Shown: in pieces, positions 1 through 8,445 of the stretch
How the letters are laid out: each line of letters opens with the position of its first letter
How positions within the stretch are numbered: the first letter of the stretch is position 1
DNA from: an uncultured Oscillospiraceae bacterium
GTDB taxonomy: Bacteria; Bacillota; Clostridia; Oscillospirales; Acutalibacteraceae
Reading direction: 5' to 3'
NCBI GenBank assembly: GCA_900544375.1
Contig: UQUZ01000001.1
Coordinates: forward strand, 87,151 to 151,150
DNA: 64,000 nt
The notes under the pieces: model-generated
What the model saw: only the letters and a program-made list of their open reading frames with translations
Databases searched by the model: none
Told to the model about the DNA's origin: nothing
Position numbers and translations under genes: made by a program

Positions 1-648
1 AAGGCAGCGATCGACGAGACCGTCTGTGCCGTGATGATGGAGCCGGTGCAGGGCGAGGGAGGCGTGCAGCCGCTGGATGCGGATTTTGTGCACAAGGCTT
101 CAGAGCTCTGCCGGGAAAAGGATATCCTCCTGATTTTCGACGAGGTGCAGACCGGCGTGGGCCGGACGGGCAAGCTCTATGCATGGGAGCATTTCGGTGT
201 GCGGCCGGATATTCTGACGAGCGCCAAAGGCCTCGGCGGAGGATTGCCGGTGGGGGCTTGCCTGTGTGTGGAGAGGCTCGGCGCTGTGATGGGGCCAGGC
301 ACACATGGCAGCACCTTTGGCGGCAACCCAATCGTCTGCGCGGGGGTGTGCGAGGTGCTTTCCCGCATGGAGGAGCCGCTCTTTCAGCAGGTGCGCCAAA
401 GGGGCGCGTTCCTGCGGGATACGCTTTCCAAATGTGATGAAATCGTAGAAATCCGAGGGATGGGCCTGATGCTTGGCCTGGTGCTTCAAACAAAGCAGGC
501 CAAAGCGGTTGCTGCTCGTTGTGTGGAAAGGGGGCTGCTGGTGCTCACGGCGAAAACGCTCGTCCGCCTGCTGCCTCCCCTGACAATCTCGCAGGAGGAA
601 TTGGAACAGGGCATTGCCATTTTGAAGGAAGTGCTCACGGAGAAATAA
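1..648 (+). CDS. argD: Acetylornithine aminotransferase, C-terminal part (gene open at left edge)
   Basis: PLP-dependent class III aminotransferase that interconverts N-acetylglutamate-semialdehyde and N-acetylornithine in arginine synthesis. The frame is open from base 1, so roughly the first 180-190 residues lie outside the window; the family is usually about 390-400 residues. Visible motifs in order: EPVQGEGG, FDEVQTGVGRTG (the Asp that contacts the pyridine nitrogen), SAKGLGGGLPVGA (the Schiff-base Lys) and GSTFGGNP. It ends 27 bases before argF on the same strand, and that pairing argues for acetylornithine rather than ornithine or GABA aminotransferase. Substrate is inferred from context; the family is certain. 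Confidence 0.93.
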   Translation, partial: KAAIDETVCAVMMEPVQGEGGVQPLDADFVHKASELCREKDILLIFDEVQTGVGRTGKLYAWEHFGVRPDILTSAKGLGGGLPVGACLCVERLGAVMGPGTHGSTFGGNPIVCAGVCEVLSRMEEPLFQQVRQRGAFLRDTLSKCDEIVEIRGMGLMLGLVLQTKQAKAVAARCVERGLLVLTAKTLVRLLPPLTISQEELEQGIAILKEVLTEK

Positions 649-675
649 TAAAATTGCCCGGAAAGGAATGATTTC

Positions 676-1584
676 ATGAAACATTTGCTGAAAATGCTCG
701 ATCTGTCCACAGAGGAGATTTTGGAGCTTTTAAATCTTGCCGACCAGCTCAAATATGAGCGCAGCCACCACATAGCGCACCGCCATTTGGAGGGCAAAAC
801 GTTGGGCATGATCTTCCAGAAATCCTCGACCCGCACGCGTGTTTCCTTTGAAGCGGGCATGTTCCAGCTCGGCGGCAGCGCGCTGTTTTTAAGCGCACGC
901 GATCTGCAAATCGGCCGTGGCGAGCCAGTGCAGGATACGGCGCGGGTGCTTTCCCGGTATCTCGATGGCATCATGATCCGCACCTTCGCGCAGGAGGAAG
1001 TGGAGGCGCTCGCCGAATATGGTTCGATCCCGATTATCAACGGCCTGACAGATTTTTGCCATCCCTGCCAGGTGCTTGCCGACCTGATGACTGTGCGGGA
1101 GCACAAAGGCCGTTTAGAAGGCCTCAAAATGTGCTATATTGGCGACGGCAACAACATGGCGAATTCTCTGATCGTCGGCGGTTTGAAAACTGGGATGAAG
1201 GTGAGCGTTGCCTGCCCGGAGGGCTATGACCCGGATCAGAAAGTGCTGGATTTTGCAGCGGAAAACGGCGGCTTTACGCTTGAGCGCGATCCGATGAAGG
1301 CGGCGGAAAATGCGGACGTGATCTTTACCGACGTGTGGGCCTCCATGGGCCAAGAGGGCGAGGCAGAGCAGCGCCGCGCCGCTTTTGCGGGGATTTATCA
1401 GGTGAATGAGAAGCTGTTGGGAGCTGCGAACGAAGGCTGCATGGTGCAGCACTGCCTGCCTGCCCACCGCGGTGAGGAGATCACGGCGGAGGTGCTGGAG
1501 GCCCATGCGGCGGAAATCTTCGATGAGGCGGAAAATCGGCTGCACGCGCAGAAGGCTGTTATGGTTGCCCTGTTGAAAGAATAG
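676..1584 (+). CDS. argF: Ornithine carbamoyltransferase
   Basis: Transfers carbamoyl from carbamoyl phosphate to ornithine to give citrulline in the cytoplasmic arginine pathway. The protein has 302 residues, normal for an anabolic OTCase. The carbamoyl-phosphate motif STRTR is at 51-55, HPCQ at 129-132, and the ornithine-binding HCLPAHRGEE block lies near 260-270, with a typical central GDGNNMANSL segment. A GGAAAGGA ribosome site lies about 8 bases before the ATG. It follows argD by 27 bases and is presumably the last gene of an arginine operon that begins left of the window. The HCLP motif excludes aspartate carbamoyltransferase. Confidence 0.96.
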   Translation: MKHLLKMLDLSTEEILELLNLADQLKYERSHHIAHRHLEGKTLGMIFQKSSTRTRVSFEAGMFQLGGSALFLSARDLQIGRGEPVQDTARVLSRYLDGIMIRTFAQEEVEALAEYGSIPIINGLTDFCHPCQVLADLMTVREHKGRLEGLKMCYIGDGNNMANSLIVGGLKTGMKVSVACPEGYDPDQKVLDFAAENGGFTLERDPMKAAENADVIFTDVWASMGQEGEAEQRRAAFAGIYQVNEKLLGAANEGCMVQHCLPAHRGEEITAEVLEAHAAEIFDEAENRLHAQKAVMVALLKE

Positions 1585-1897
1585 GGGCTGTGGCTGGTGT
1601 GATCCCAGTCAACACGGAATTGAATGTTTTATGGTGAAATTGCCCTTCATCCGCCTATGGGATGGAGGGCGTTTTCTCGCCCCCGAGAAAACGTCTCCTA
1701 CCACAGGGCGAATGAAGAAGGCTATTTTATCAACCTTTCTTTTATTGACGATTATTCCATCAGTTTTAAACGGGCAAATTGGATGATGCATCTGTTGGTC
1801 AGCCGAAGCATCTCTTCAAGCATTCCTTTCCATTCTGCCCTGAAAAAGACGGACAAAAATTTAAGCTTTTGATAAAATTATAAGCGGAGGTGAGCAG
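1585..1897. other. Intergenic region with two adjacent hairpins after argF
   Basis: Two stem-loops stand side by side: 1642-1652 with 1660-1670 (11 bp, one mismatch) and 1671-1679 with 1684-1692 (9 bp, perfect, CCCC loop). Neither is followed by a clear T-run, so they could be an mRNA 3' end, a processing site or a small repeat. An 82-codon frame crosses both stems but has no ribosome site and I do not believe it is a gene. The final bases carry the GGAGGTGA ribosome site of the next gene. Confidence 0.5.
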
Positions 1898-2773
1898 GTG
1901 GATATTCTTCAACAGCTCAACGATGCGGCGGCATATATTGAAACCAATCTGTGTGGCCAGGTCGTTCTGAAGGAACTTGCGCAAATCGCATGCGTCACGC
2001 AGGATAGCTTTCTGCGTTTTTTTAGCTATATGACCGGAATGACACTGAATGGATATATACGCCGCAGGCGTTTGTCTCTCGCGGCATATGAGTTGCGCGA
2101 GTCAAACATCAAGGTGATTGATGCCGCGGTGAAATACGGCTATGATAGCGCCGATTCCTTCACAAAAGCGTTTGTGAAGCAGCACGGGCTCACTCCCACG
2201 CAGGCACGGGATTCGCGTCAGCCATTGAAGATATATCCGCCGGTTTCCTTTCACATAAGGATTAAGGGAGCGGAAGAAATGAATTTTAGAATGCTTGAAC
2301 TGGAGCAAACCACACTTTATGGTGTTTCCAAACCGTTTGACGGGCAGGGCTACAAAACCAGAGAAGAGCTGCGGCATATTATGTGGGCGGATGATTGTGA
2401 CGATGTTCCAGGGCGGATTTGTGAAGGGCATTGGAATCAACCGTCTAACCATGCTTATGACGGTATCTGGTACGGCATTTGGAAAAATGGGAACTATATG
2501 ATTGCGCGCCCAGAAACAAGCGTGCAAAAAAATACGCTCGAAAAGCAAATTATTCCGGCTGGGGCTTATGCAGCCTTTCAAACAGAACCCGGAGGGCTTG
2601 CCTGGGAGGAGTTCCCAAAGCTTGAGGAATTGATTTTTGACGCATGGCTGCCCAGCTCCGGCTACAGGCAAAGGGGGGATCTGGTCATTGAGGTGCTGCA
2701 CCTCTGGACGGATCATGATCAGCGGAATAAAAATAGATATTACGAGGTCTGGATTCCAATCGAAAAGAAATAG
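1898..2773 (+). CDS. AraC-family regulator with C-terminal GyrI-like effector domain
   Basis: A 291-residue transcription factor of Rob-like layout. Two AraC helix-turn-helix motifs occupy roughly residues 8-105 (the second ends in DAAVKYGYDSADSFTKAF and HGLTPTQAR). A GyrI-like/integron-associated effector-binding domain of about 155 residues follows from about 128 (FRMLELEQTTLYG). That domain binds small amphipathic molecules in relatives. The gene starts with GTG eight bases after GCGGAGGTGA. It stands alone, with no adjacent efflux pump or target gene, so its regulon cannot be read from context. Family assignment is firm; ligand is unknown. Confidence 0.9.
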   Translation: MDILQQLNDAAAYIETNLCGQVVLKELAQIACVTQDSFLRFFSYMTGMTLNGYIRRRRLSLAAYELRESNIKVIDAAVKYGYDSADSFTKAFVKQHGLTPTQARDSRQPLKIYPPVSFHIRIKGAEEMNFRMLELEQTTLYGVSKPFDGQGYKTREELRHIMWADDCDDVPGRICEGHWNQPSNHAYDGIWYGIWKNGNYMIARPETSVQKNTLEKQIIPAGAYAAFQTEPGGLAWEEFPKLEELIFDAWLPSSGYRQRGDLVIEVLHLWTDHDQRNKNRYYEVWIPIEKK

Positions 2774-3170
2774 CGCCGTACGAAGTTATCGTTCTATTGC
2801 TCACGGCGCCTAACTTGCGAAAAGCGCATCGGCATTTCCGGTGTGACATTTATCTCTTTCCAAGCATATTTCCCGGGGAGAGGCGATGCTACGAGGGCCT
2901 ATAGCATGCGCTTTGCCAAAAGTTTTTTGCCGGAACATCCTCTCCACGATAGGCGGAAACAAGGCAAAGCTTGTTGTAATCACACAAAACAGAGATAGTG
3001 CCGCTCACGAGAGCAATCGTGTTGCAGTTATTTTCTCTATTTGACAGGATTCATTCTTGACCCAAGCCGTGGAACCGCTATAATAGATAGCAAAGGATTG
3101 AAAAATGAAGGGTCGCTTCGGCACGTGGCGGGGTATTTGCTAAGCGGCTCCGGTGAAGGGATGAATCGTT
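2774..3170. other. 397-base intergenic region
   Basis: Contains the promoter of the downstream lipoprotein gene (listed separately) and otherwise no open frame or RNA that I recognise. No canonical terminator is visible behind the AraC-type gene. Confidence 0.5.
3057..3084 (+). promoter_or_regulatory. Sigma-A promoter of the DUF3048 lipoprotein gene
   Basis: A -35 box TTGACC (3057-3062), a 16-base spacer and a perfect -10 box TATAAT (3079-3084) lie about 90 bases before the ATG. Confidence 0.75.
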
Positions 3171-4265
3171 ATGGACTGTGAAAAGATGATGGGAAAAAGG
3201 GCGCGCGCCTTCTGCGCGGCGGTCCTTTTCTTTGCTGCGATGGCCATCGGATTCTCCGCTTGCGGGAATGGGGAGGAGCTTGAAGGCTCCACTGTGCCAA
3301 AGGGTTCTCAACAGGCGCAAACGCAACAGACGGTGAACCCGTTGACTGGATTGTCTGGCTTTCGGGAGGCGGCGGTAGGCCGGCGCCCAGTGGCGGTGAT
3401 GATCAACAATGCGCCCGCAGCCCGCCCGCAGTGGGGGCTGTGTGCGCCGGATATTGTATTGGAGGGCCTGGCGGAGGGCGGCATCACTAGAATGATGTGG
3501 CTTTTTGCGGATGTGCAGAGCATCCCCAAAATTGGTTCGGTGCGTAGCGCACGGCACGATTTTCTAGAGATAGCGGAGGGACTCGATGCTGTTTTTGTGC
3601 ATTGGGGTGGAAGTGTGTATGCCTATGATGCGCTTAAGCAGCGCAATGTAGACGATATTGATGGGATGACCTATTCAAATACCTATTTTTATCGGGATCG
3701 TACCCGAAATGTGGGCATGGAACATACTGGATGCACGGATGGAGAGCGGCTTGCGAAGGCATTCGAAAGGCTCAACCTTAGGAGCGAGGCCAATCAGGCG
3801 AACCGAGCTCCCTTTGTATTTGCGCAAGAGGGTAAGCCTAGAAGCCTTTCCGGCGGCACATGTGAAAGCGTGGCCTTCTCCTTCTCAAATGCTTATCAAC
3901 ATACGTTCCGGTATGATGCGGCCTCCGGGCATTATCAGAACTTCTTGAATGGCCAGCCAATGACGGAGGATGGCGGCAAACAGATGGAAGTGACCAATGT
4001 GCTTGTGCTCTATTGCCCGGTCAAAAGCATGGGGGATGCGAGTGGGTGCATTGATATGGATTTAACTGGAGGCAACGGAATTTATGCATCAAACGGCACG
4101 TACGAGCAGATCACTTGGAAAAAGGGGAACACGCCTGCCAGCCCGCTGAAGCTGTATGCTTCCGATGGGTCAGAGCTTCATCTAAATGCTGGCAAAAGCT
4201 ACATCGGCCTTGTGCCATCCGATCGGGAGAATCAAACGGTTATTTCTGCCATTCAGGAATCATAA
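3171..4265 (+). CDS. DUF3048 (YerB-like) lipoprotein
   Basis: A 364-residue predicted lipoprotein: basic start, hydrophobic segment 13-30 and lipobox ending at Cys31 (FSAC), then a low-complexity linker. The body carries DUF3048 signatures: NPLTGL, RPVAVMINN, ARPQWGL-PDIVLEGLAEGGITR, GSVRSARHDFLEIA, VHWGGS and, near the end, a VTNVLVLY block. B. subtilis YerB belongs to this family, whose biochemical role is not established; it is exported and anchored outside the membrane. GAAGGG precedes the ATG by 10 bases. It is monocistronic from the promoter just upstream. Family firm, function unknown. Confidence 0.9.
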   Translation: MDCEKMMGKRARAFCAAVLFFAAMAIGFSACGNGEELEGSTVPKGSQQAQTQQTVNPLTGLSGFREAAVGRRPVAVMINNAPAARPQWGLCAPDIVLEGLAEGGITRMMWLFADVQSIPKIGSVRSARHDFLEIAEGLDAVFVHWGGSVYAYDALKQRNVDDIDGMTYSNTYFYRDRTRNVGMEHTGCTDGERLAKAFERLNLRSEANQANRAPFVFAQEGKPRSLSGGTCESVAFSFSNAYQHTFRYDAASGHYQNFLNGQPMTEDGGKQMEVTNVLVLYCPVKSMGDASGCIDMDLTGGNGIYASNGTYEQITWKKGNTPASPLKLYASDGSELHLNAGKSYIGLVPSDRENQTVISAIQES

Positions 4266-4421
4266 GGCAAGATTTGGTCACTATGCATGAAACTTATGTT
4301 GAAAAATTGTGAAAAATGGGCAGAGAAGTTTATACTTTCGTCATTGTTTTTTACAAAACCCGCAACATATCAGCGGTATGATATGGATGTACCTTGAAGG
4401 AAGCAAGAAGGAGGTGAGTCC

Positions 4422-4844
4422 ATGTCAAAGAAAGCTTGCGTGTTGGTGTGCGTGACCAGCCAACCCGATTGTGAGCGGCTGATTCGGGCGGGTAAAAAGA
4501 TCGCGGATGGCGAAGGAGTACCGTTGCAGGTTGTCAGCGTACAGCGGATGGAGGAGTGCTTCCAGCCAAACTCTGATACGCTTGAGCGTTTGCACCAGCA
4601 GGCAAAGGCAGTGAATGCGGAGATGACGATTTATTTTAACGACAGCCCCGCGATTACTGCCGCAGTACACGCTGTCAAGGAGGGCGCTGTCAATATCGTA
4701 ATGGGATTCCCGCGGGAAAACAGCGCGCATTTTGTAGAAGATGTTCACTTGCTGGCACCGGAGGTGCCGATCAGCATGGTGGATGGTGATGATAAAATTT
4801 ATCAGATGATTCCGGCCGCCGCACCCCAGGCGATACGGCGCTGA
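4422..4844 (+). CDS. Universal stress protein (UspA)-like protein
   Basis: A 140-residue cytosolic protein with the alpha/beta pattern of the Usp fold, closest in feel to the Usp domain of KdpD-type sensors (opening VLVCVTSQPDCERLIRAGKKIA). The central strand-helix pairs end in ITAAVHAVKEGAVNIVMGFPRE. The ATP-binding G-2x-G-9x-G(S/T) signature of nucleotide-binding Usp proteins is not evident, so ATP binding is doubtful. A strong AAGGAGGTGAGT site lies just before the ATG. The gene stands alone and is closed by a long stem-loop shared with the convergent nucleosidase gene. Role unknown. Confidence 0.7.
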   Translation: MSKKACVLVCVTSQPDCERLIRAGKKIADGEGVPLQVVSVQRMEECFQPNSDTLERLHQQAKAVNAEMTIYFNDSPAITAAVHAVKEGAVNIVMGFPRENSAHFVEDVHLLAPEVPISMVDGDDKIYQMIPAAAPQAIRR

Positions 4845-4878
4845 AAAGGGCGGCAACGGTGTAAATTTTTCATATAGT

Positions 4879-4922
4879 AACAATAGAGGGAAACGCAGCT
4901 TCACGCGTTTCCCTCTATTGTT
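4879..4922. terminator. Bidirectional terminator between convergent genes
   Basis: A perfect 18-bp stem (4879-4896 with 4905-4922) with an 8-base loop lies between convergent genes. The stem itself ends in a T-rich arm on the + strand. Confidence 0.8.
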
Positions 4923-4933
4923 GTATGGAAGAT

Positions 4934-5665
4934 TCAGTTCCAAAGGGCATCTTCCGTTAGAATGCGGTGAAAAAGATCTTGCAGCACGTTGGTTAGCGTA
5001 TCTTCCGCCCGTTCATTCATTTCCCGGTATTGTTCCGTGGCAGAGTCGTCAGCATCATCCGATATTTTACGCAGGCATATAAAGGGAATTCCGCATTTGT
5101 GGCAAACAGAGGCGATCGCTGCGGTTTCCATATCAAAGGCGGTGATGCCAAAGCGCTCAATATAGTCCCTTTTGCGATCGACGTCCGTTAAAAAGAAATC
5201 TCCGGTGCCTAATTTTCCTTCTTGCAGGCCAGGGTGTGCAAGCGCTAGGCGCAGAAGCGTTTTATCCGCCTGATAAACCCATTCCTGCCCGGGCTTCTGG
5301 CCGGCCGGTATTCCGATAGCGCTGAGATCAAAATCGCATTCCACATAGGTTGCCCCGGCTACGAGGTCACCTCGCCGCAGCCCGGAGACCGCGCCGGAGA
5401 GGCCTGCGTTGCAGACCATCTGCGCGCCGTTATCTGCAATTAAAAAGGAAACGGCGCTCGCTGCGTTCACCTTCCCGATCCCGCACTGTACGGCGTGAAT
5501 TTCCAGCTGACGATCACCTTCTTGAAGCTCCATCACAAGGCCGGCGTTTCCGCGTTTTTCCTCCGCCTGGAAGCCTTGCTGCTGCGCATAGGTCAAAAAT
5601 GGGGCGTATTCCATCTCATCGGCAAAAGCAATGCCAAGGATCTTTTTTTTCACGTTAAAATCCAT
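4934..5665 (-). CDS. mtnN: 5'-methylthioadenosine/S-adenosylhomocysteine nucleosidase
   Basis: Hydrolyses the N-glycosidic bond of MTA, SAH and 5'-deoxyadenosine, releasing adenine for salvage. The 243 residues show the PNP/UDP-phosphorylase fold: the N-terminal acid in ADEMEY (Glu17), VCNAGLSGAVS, the GDFF loop, FDMETAAIA (ribose-binding Met-Glu) and KISDDAD with the catalytic Asp. Slightly longer than the roughly 230-residue family norm. Start is ambiguous: the ATG at 5665 abuts AGGAAGGG with only five bases to AGAGG, while an in-frame GTG at 5653 has longer spacing. Monocistronic and convergent with the Usp-like gene. Confidence 0.93.
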   Translation of the reverse strand: MDFNVKKKILGIAFADEMEYAPFLTYAQQQGFQAEEKRGNAGLVMELQEGDRQLEIHAVQCGIGKVNAASAVSFLIADNGAQMVCNAGLSGAVSGLRRGDLVAGATYVECDFDLSAIGIPAGQKPGQEWVYQADKTLLRLALAHPGLQEGKLGTGDFFLTDVDRKRDYIERFGITAFDMETAAIASVCHKCGIPFICLRKISDDADDSATEQYREMNERAEDTLTNVLQDLFHRILTEDALWN

Positions 5666-6092
5666 CCCTTCCTCTGAAAAAGGTTACGCTTCATTATAGG
5701 GGAGAACGAAAAAGAAATCAATTGCAGTGAGCAAATTAACGGAGATTTCTTTTTGGCCTATGATTTTGAGAAAGAAAGGGAAAAGAAGGCTGTTTTCGTT
5801 CCAATTTTCAAAAATGGGACAAAACACACCGGATGATGGGCGAGAAGAACAGTCGCTAACGCGGGGGGAGAGGCATAGACTGTAATCGGGGATAACAATA
5901 AGCGCCGATGCGTCCTCCGGTGGCGGTTGATCCGTCCACAGGGGAGCCGGGGACAGCCGATAGGCACATGGCGCATTTTAGATAGATGGCCCCGCCTTCT
6001 CCCAACGGGTTCGATTGGGGGAGGGAAAGAGAAAGAGCGCGCTGCTTTGGCATCACCTTTGCAGCGCGCTCTGATCTTTTGAAATAGCCGGG
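5666..6092. other. 427-base intergenic region without a convincing gene
   Basis: Holds the upstream region of mtnN and, at its right end, the spoVT terminator (6034-6072). The part from 5860 to 6000 is GC-rich and can pair with itself (for example GCGCCGATG near 5902 with CATGGCGC near 5968), but I cannot match it to a known RNA family. Overlapping short minus-strand frames here lack ribosome sites. Confidence 0.4.
6034..6072 (-). terminator. Terminator of spoVT
   Basis: Perfect 12-bp GC-rich stem (6034-6045 with 6061-6072), followed on the minus strand by the T-rich tract TCTTTCTCTTT. Confidence 0.75.
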
Positions 6093-6635
6093 TTATTCCT
6101 CCATCTGCTTGCCGAGGAAGGAGGCGGCAACTTGCATGAGTTTGATCTCGGTTGAGGATGGGGCCGTAGCGCCATTTTCCGCCATCAGGAGCACGACGGC
6201 GCCGGACACATCGCCCGACCCAATGATCGGATAGGCAATCCCGGCCATGCGTTCCAGCCCTTCCACCGGACGAAGCGATTCGCCCGATCCGCTATAGACA
6301 AAATTCGAGCGTTTTTCCATGAGCGATTCCAAGTTAGCGGAAATCCGCCGGTCTACCGCTTCCCTCTTTGGAATTCCTGCGCAGGCGATGACATGATCCC
6401 TGTCGCAAATGAGAACGGGCAAATTGGTGCTGCGGGAAAGAACCTCCGCATACTGGCCGGTGAAGGAAGAAAGCTCCCCGATGGGGGAATACTTTTTAAA
6501 GATCACCTCACCGTCCGCATCCGTATATATTTCAAGCGGATCACCCTCACGAATCCGCATGGTGCGGCGAATTTCTTTTGGAATGACCACGCGTCCCAAG
6601 TCGTCGATCCTTCTTACAATTCCAGTGGCTTTCAT
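6093..6635 (-). CDS. spoVT: Stage V sporulation protein T, forespore transcription regulator
   Basis: A 180-residue DNA-binding regulator of late forespore genes; B. subtilis SpoVT has 178 residues. The N-terminal AbrB-type swapped-hairpin domain (about 1-50) reads MKATGIVRRIDDLGRVVIPK, EIRRTMRIREGD, LEIYTDADGEVIFKKYSP, nearly the family consensus. The C-terminal GAF-like domain spans about 55-180. The frame stays open for 70 codons upstream, but the conserved start is the ATG at 6633-6635, with GGAGGAG 11 bases before it. A forespore-type promoter candidate lies about 110 bases upstream and a clear terminator follows. Strong evidence that the organism sporulates. Confidence 0.96.
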   Translation of the reverse strand: MKATGIVRRIDDLGRVVIPKEIRRTMRIREGDPLEIYTDADGEVIFKKYSPIGELSSFTGQYAEVLSRSTNLPVLICDRDHVIACAGIPKREAVDRRISANLESLMEKRSNFVYSGSGESLRPVEGLERMAGIAYPIIGSGDVSGAVVLLMAENGATAPSSTEIKLMQVAASFLGKQMEE

Positions 6636-6745
6636 AGTATAGATAACTCCTCCATTATAATTTTCCCTGACTGCCGCCGTGCAGCCCGGCAGATAACATT
6701 TGGAACAGGGCGGGAAACAACACCCGCCGCCGTCTGAGGCAAAAA

Positions 6746-6774
6746 TAGTATCTGCGCCGTGGAAATTTTTATAC
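6746..6774 (-). promoter_or_regulatory. Candidate forespore (sigma-G/F-type) promoter of spoVT
   Basis: On the minus strand GTATA (6770-6774) and ATACTA (6746-6751), 18 bases apart, resemble the GnATR / CAnnnTA pattern of sigma-G promoters. SpoVT is under sigma-G in B. subtilis. The match is partial. Confidence 0.35.
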
Positions 6775-6839
6775 CCATATGCAATGAAAAATCCGGAATG
6801 GAATATTTTCCTTCTCATGGAAGAGGCTGAAAAAATACG

Positions 6840-6871
6840 CCGCAAAAATTGTAGAGATACAATCTTTGCGG
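6840..6871 (-). terminator. Terminator of the ytvI-like gene
   Basis: A 14-bp stem with one mismatch (6840-6853 with 6858-6871) and GAGA loop, followed on the minus strand by a run of T. Confidence 0.75.
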
Positions 6872-6912
6872 CTCGTTTTCAATCATTTTCTGAAAAAAAT
6901 TGAAAAGTCACA

Positions 6913-8121
6913 TTATTTCACGGGCTTATCCGGTGGTAGGGTGGTATCGCCCCCGCCATTAGGGCCAGGCTCCGGCGATTTTGGAGGGGAGGTCGCCGCA
7001 TCGCCCCTGTTCCAAAGATGGATCAGGTTTTGATCGTTGAGCAGTTTGAGCATAATCAGCGTCAACGGAACCAAAAACAGGCCAATAAAACCGAACAGTT
7101 GCAGCCCAATATACATGCCTACGATCGTCACGACCGGGGGAAGACCGAGTTGACCGGCCACGAGCTTCGGCTCGATGATTTGCCGGATGACAGAGATCGC
7201 CACATAGATCACAATAAGGCCGATGCCAAACCCCACCCGGCCCGTGCAGAGGGAATAAACAGCCCATGGGATTAAGACGGTGCCTGTTCCCAACACAGGG
7301 AGAATATCTACAATCGCTGTCAGAAGGGCGATAGCAAGGATATAGCTGCTCTCATATAAACCCGCCAGCTTTAAAATACCCAGGCCAATGGTCATTTCGA
7401 CAAAAGTGATCAGGATAATGAGCAAATAGGCCCGGAGCATTTTAAACATGGAAGAGAAAAGAAGCTGTTTAGAGGCACTGAGCGCCTCTCTGCGCTCCCT
7501 AGGCAGCTGGCGTTTTACAAAGTTAACGAGGCGGTCATAATCCGCCGTCATAAAGCAGCAGGCGATAATCGAAATCAAAGTGGCAAGAAAAATAGAGGGG
7601 ATTTGCTTTGCCGTATTCCATACGCCGGAAAGCGGAGAGGAGAGGATAGAGAGGTCGATATTCAATCTGCCATTTGCGGCGCCGGTTTCCAAGTCGTGAA
7701 AAAGCTCACGGATGCTGTTGGCCGCCATGGTTTCAATGCTGTCCGGCAGGAAGTGAATATTTTCTAAAATCCAGGCCTCTGTCTGTTTGAGAAAAACGGG
7801 TAGATTATCAAGCTTTGCCGTAATCAAGGAAATAAAGCCCCGTAGTTCATCCACAATCCGAACGCCGATCAGTGCAAGCACCGCCATGATCGCCGTGAGC
7901 GCAAGCAAAACGGCAAGTCCGGAAACAAGCCCCTTTTTCAGCGGGGTTTTTTTTGTGATCCAGTTGACGGGGCGCTGTAAGGCCATTGCAATAAAAAAGG
8001 CCAAAATGAAGGGGAAGCACGTCCAGAAGGCAAACCGCATGAAAAAGTAAAAGAGGCCCAATATGATCGCAAAATAGACGGTGTTGATGATAAAACGCCT
8101 GCGTTTTTCAATTTTCGTCAT
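6913..8121 (-). CDS. ytvI: AI-2E-transporter-family (YtvI-like) sporulation integral membrane protein
   Basis: A 402-residue polytopic membrane protein of the AI-2E transporter/DUF20 superfamily. Hydrophobic segments lie near 12-30, 33-50, 63-90, 170-190, 232-255, 265-290, 298-320 and 335-365, with the family's long amphipathic loop between the third and fourth (about 95-165). The block IVDILPVLGTGTVLIPWAVY and the IRQIIEPKLVAGQLGLPP motif are family hallmarks; the latter matches the YtvI branch. The C-tail is Pro/Gly-rich and cytosolic. It lies next to spoVT on the same strand but behind its own terminator. Transported substrate, if any, is unknown; the symbol is by similarity. Confidence 0.8.
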   Translation of the reverse strand: MTKIEKRRRFIINTVYFAIILGLFYFFMRFAFWTCFPFILAFFIAMALQRPVNWITKKTPLKKGLVSGLAVLLALTAIMAVLALIGVRIVDELRGFISLITAKLDNLPVFLKQTEAWILENIHFLPDSIETMAANSIRELFHDLETGAANGRLNIDLSILSSPLSGVWNTAKQIPSIFLATLISIIACCFMTADYDRLVNFVKRQLPRERREALSASKQLLFSSMFKMLRAYLLIILITFVEMTIGLGILKLAGLYESSYILAIALLTAIVDILPVLGTGTVLIPWAVYSLCTGRVGFGIGLIVIYVAISVIRQIIEPKLVAGQLGLPPVVTIVGMYIGLQLFGFIGLFLVPLTLIMLKLLNDQNLIHLWNRGDAATSPPKSPEPGPNGGGDTTLPPDKPVK

Positions 8122-8445
8122 GACACCACATCCTTGATGGCCGCGGCCAAGGGGGCAACGGCAGTTTTAGGGGCACAAGAGGCGCAAACCGGCAAAGCAT
8201 CGCCCCTTTTTGCTGAAAAAACAGGTTATTTGTATTCTATAACAGCTGGGGTATGAATACAATTAAAAATATGTTACAAAATTCTCTCATTTTTCTCTGC
8301 TCCAGCTTACGGTTCTGACGTATGTAGAGCAGAAAAGAAAAAAGTTGAAATTCTCCCTTTATTATGCCGCCGCTTTATGATAAAATATTCTGAGATTCTC
8401 TAGTTTACTGAATTTTCCCGCGGAATGTTAAAGGAGTTGTCACAC
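8122..8445. other. Divergent intergenic region, ytvI-like to hom
   Basis: About 320 bases upstream of both genes. A TATGATAAAAT-like -10 lies near 8376-8386 for hom, with only a weak -35. No riboswitch or T-box was recognised. The last bases hold the AAAGGAG site of hom. Confidence 0.4.

Noticed and set aside
1624..1872. 82-codon frame behind argF
   Set aside because: Covers two perfect or near-perfect stem-loops and has no ribosome site.
5860..6000. SRP, 6S, RNase P or cobalamin-riboswitch RNA downstream of spoVT
   Set aside because: GC-rich with some pairing, but the conserved cores of these RNAs (for example the SRP GGAA loop or RNase P GAGGAAAGTCC) are not present.
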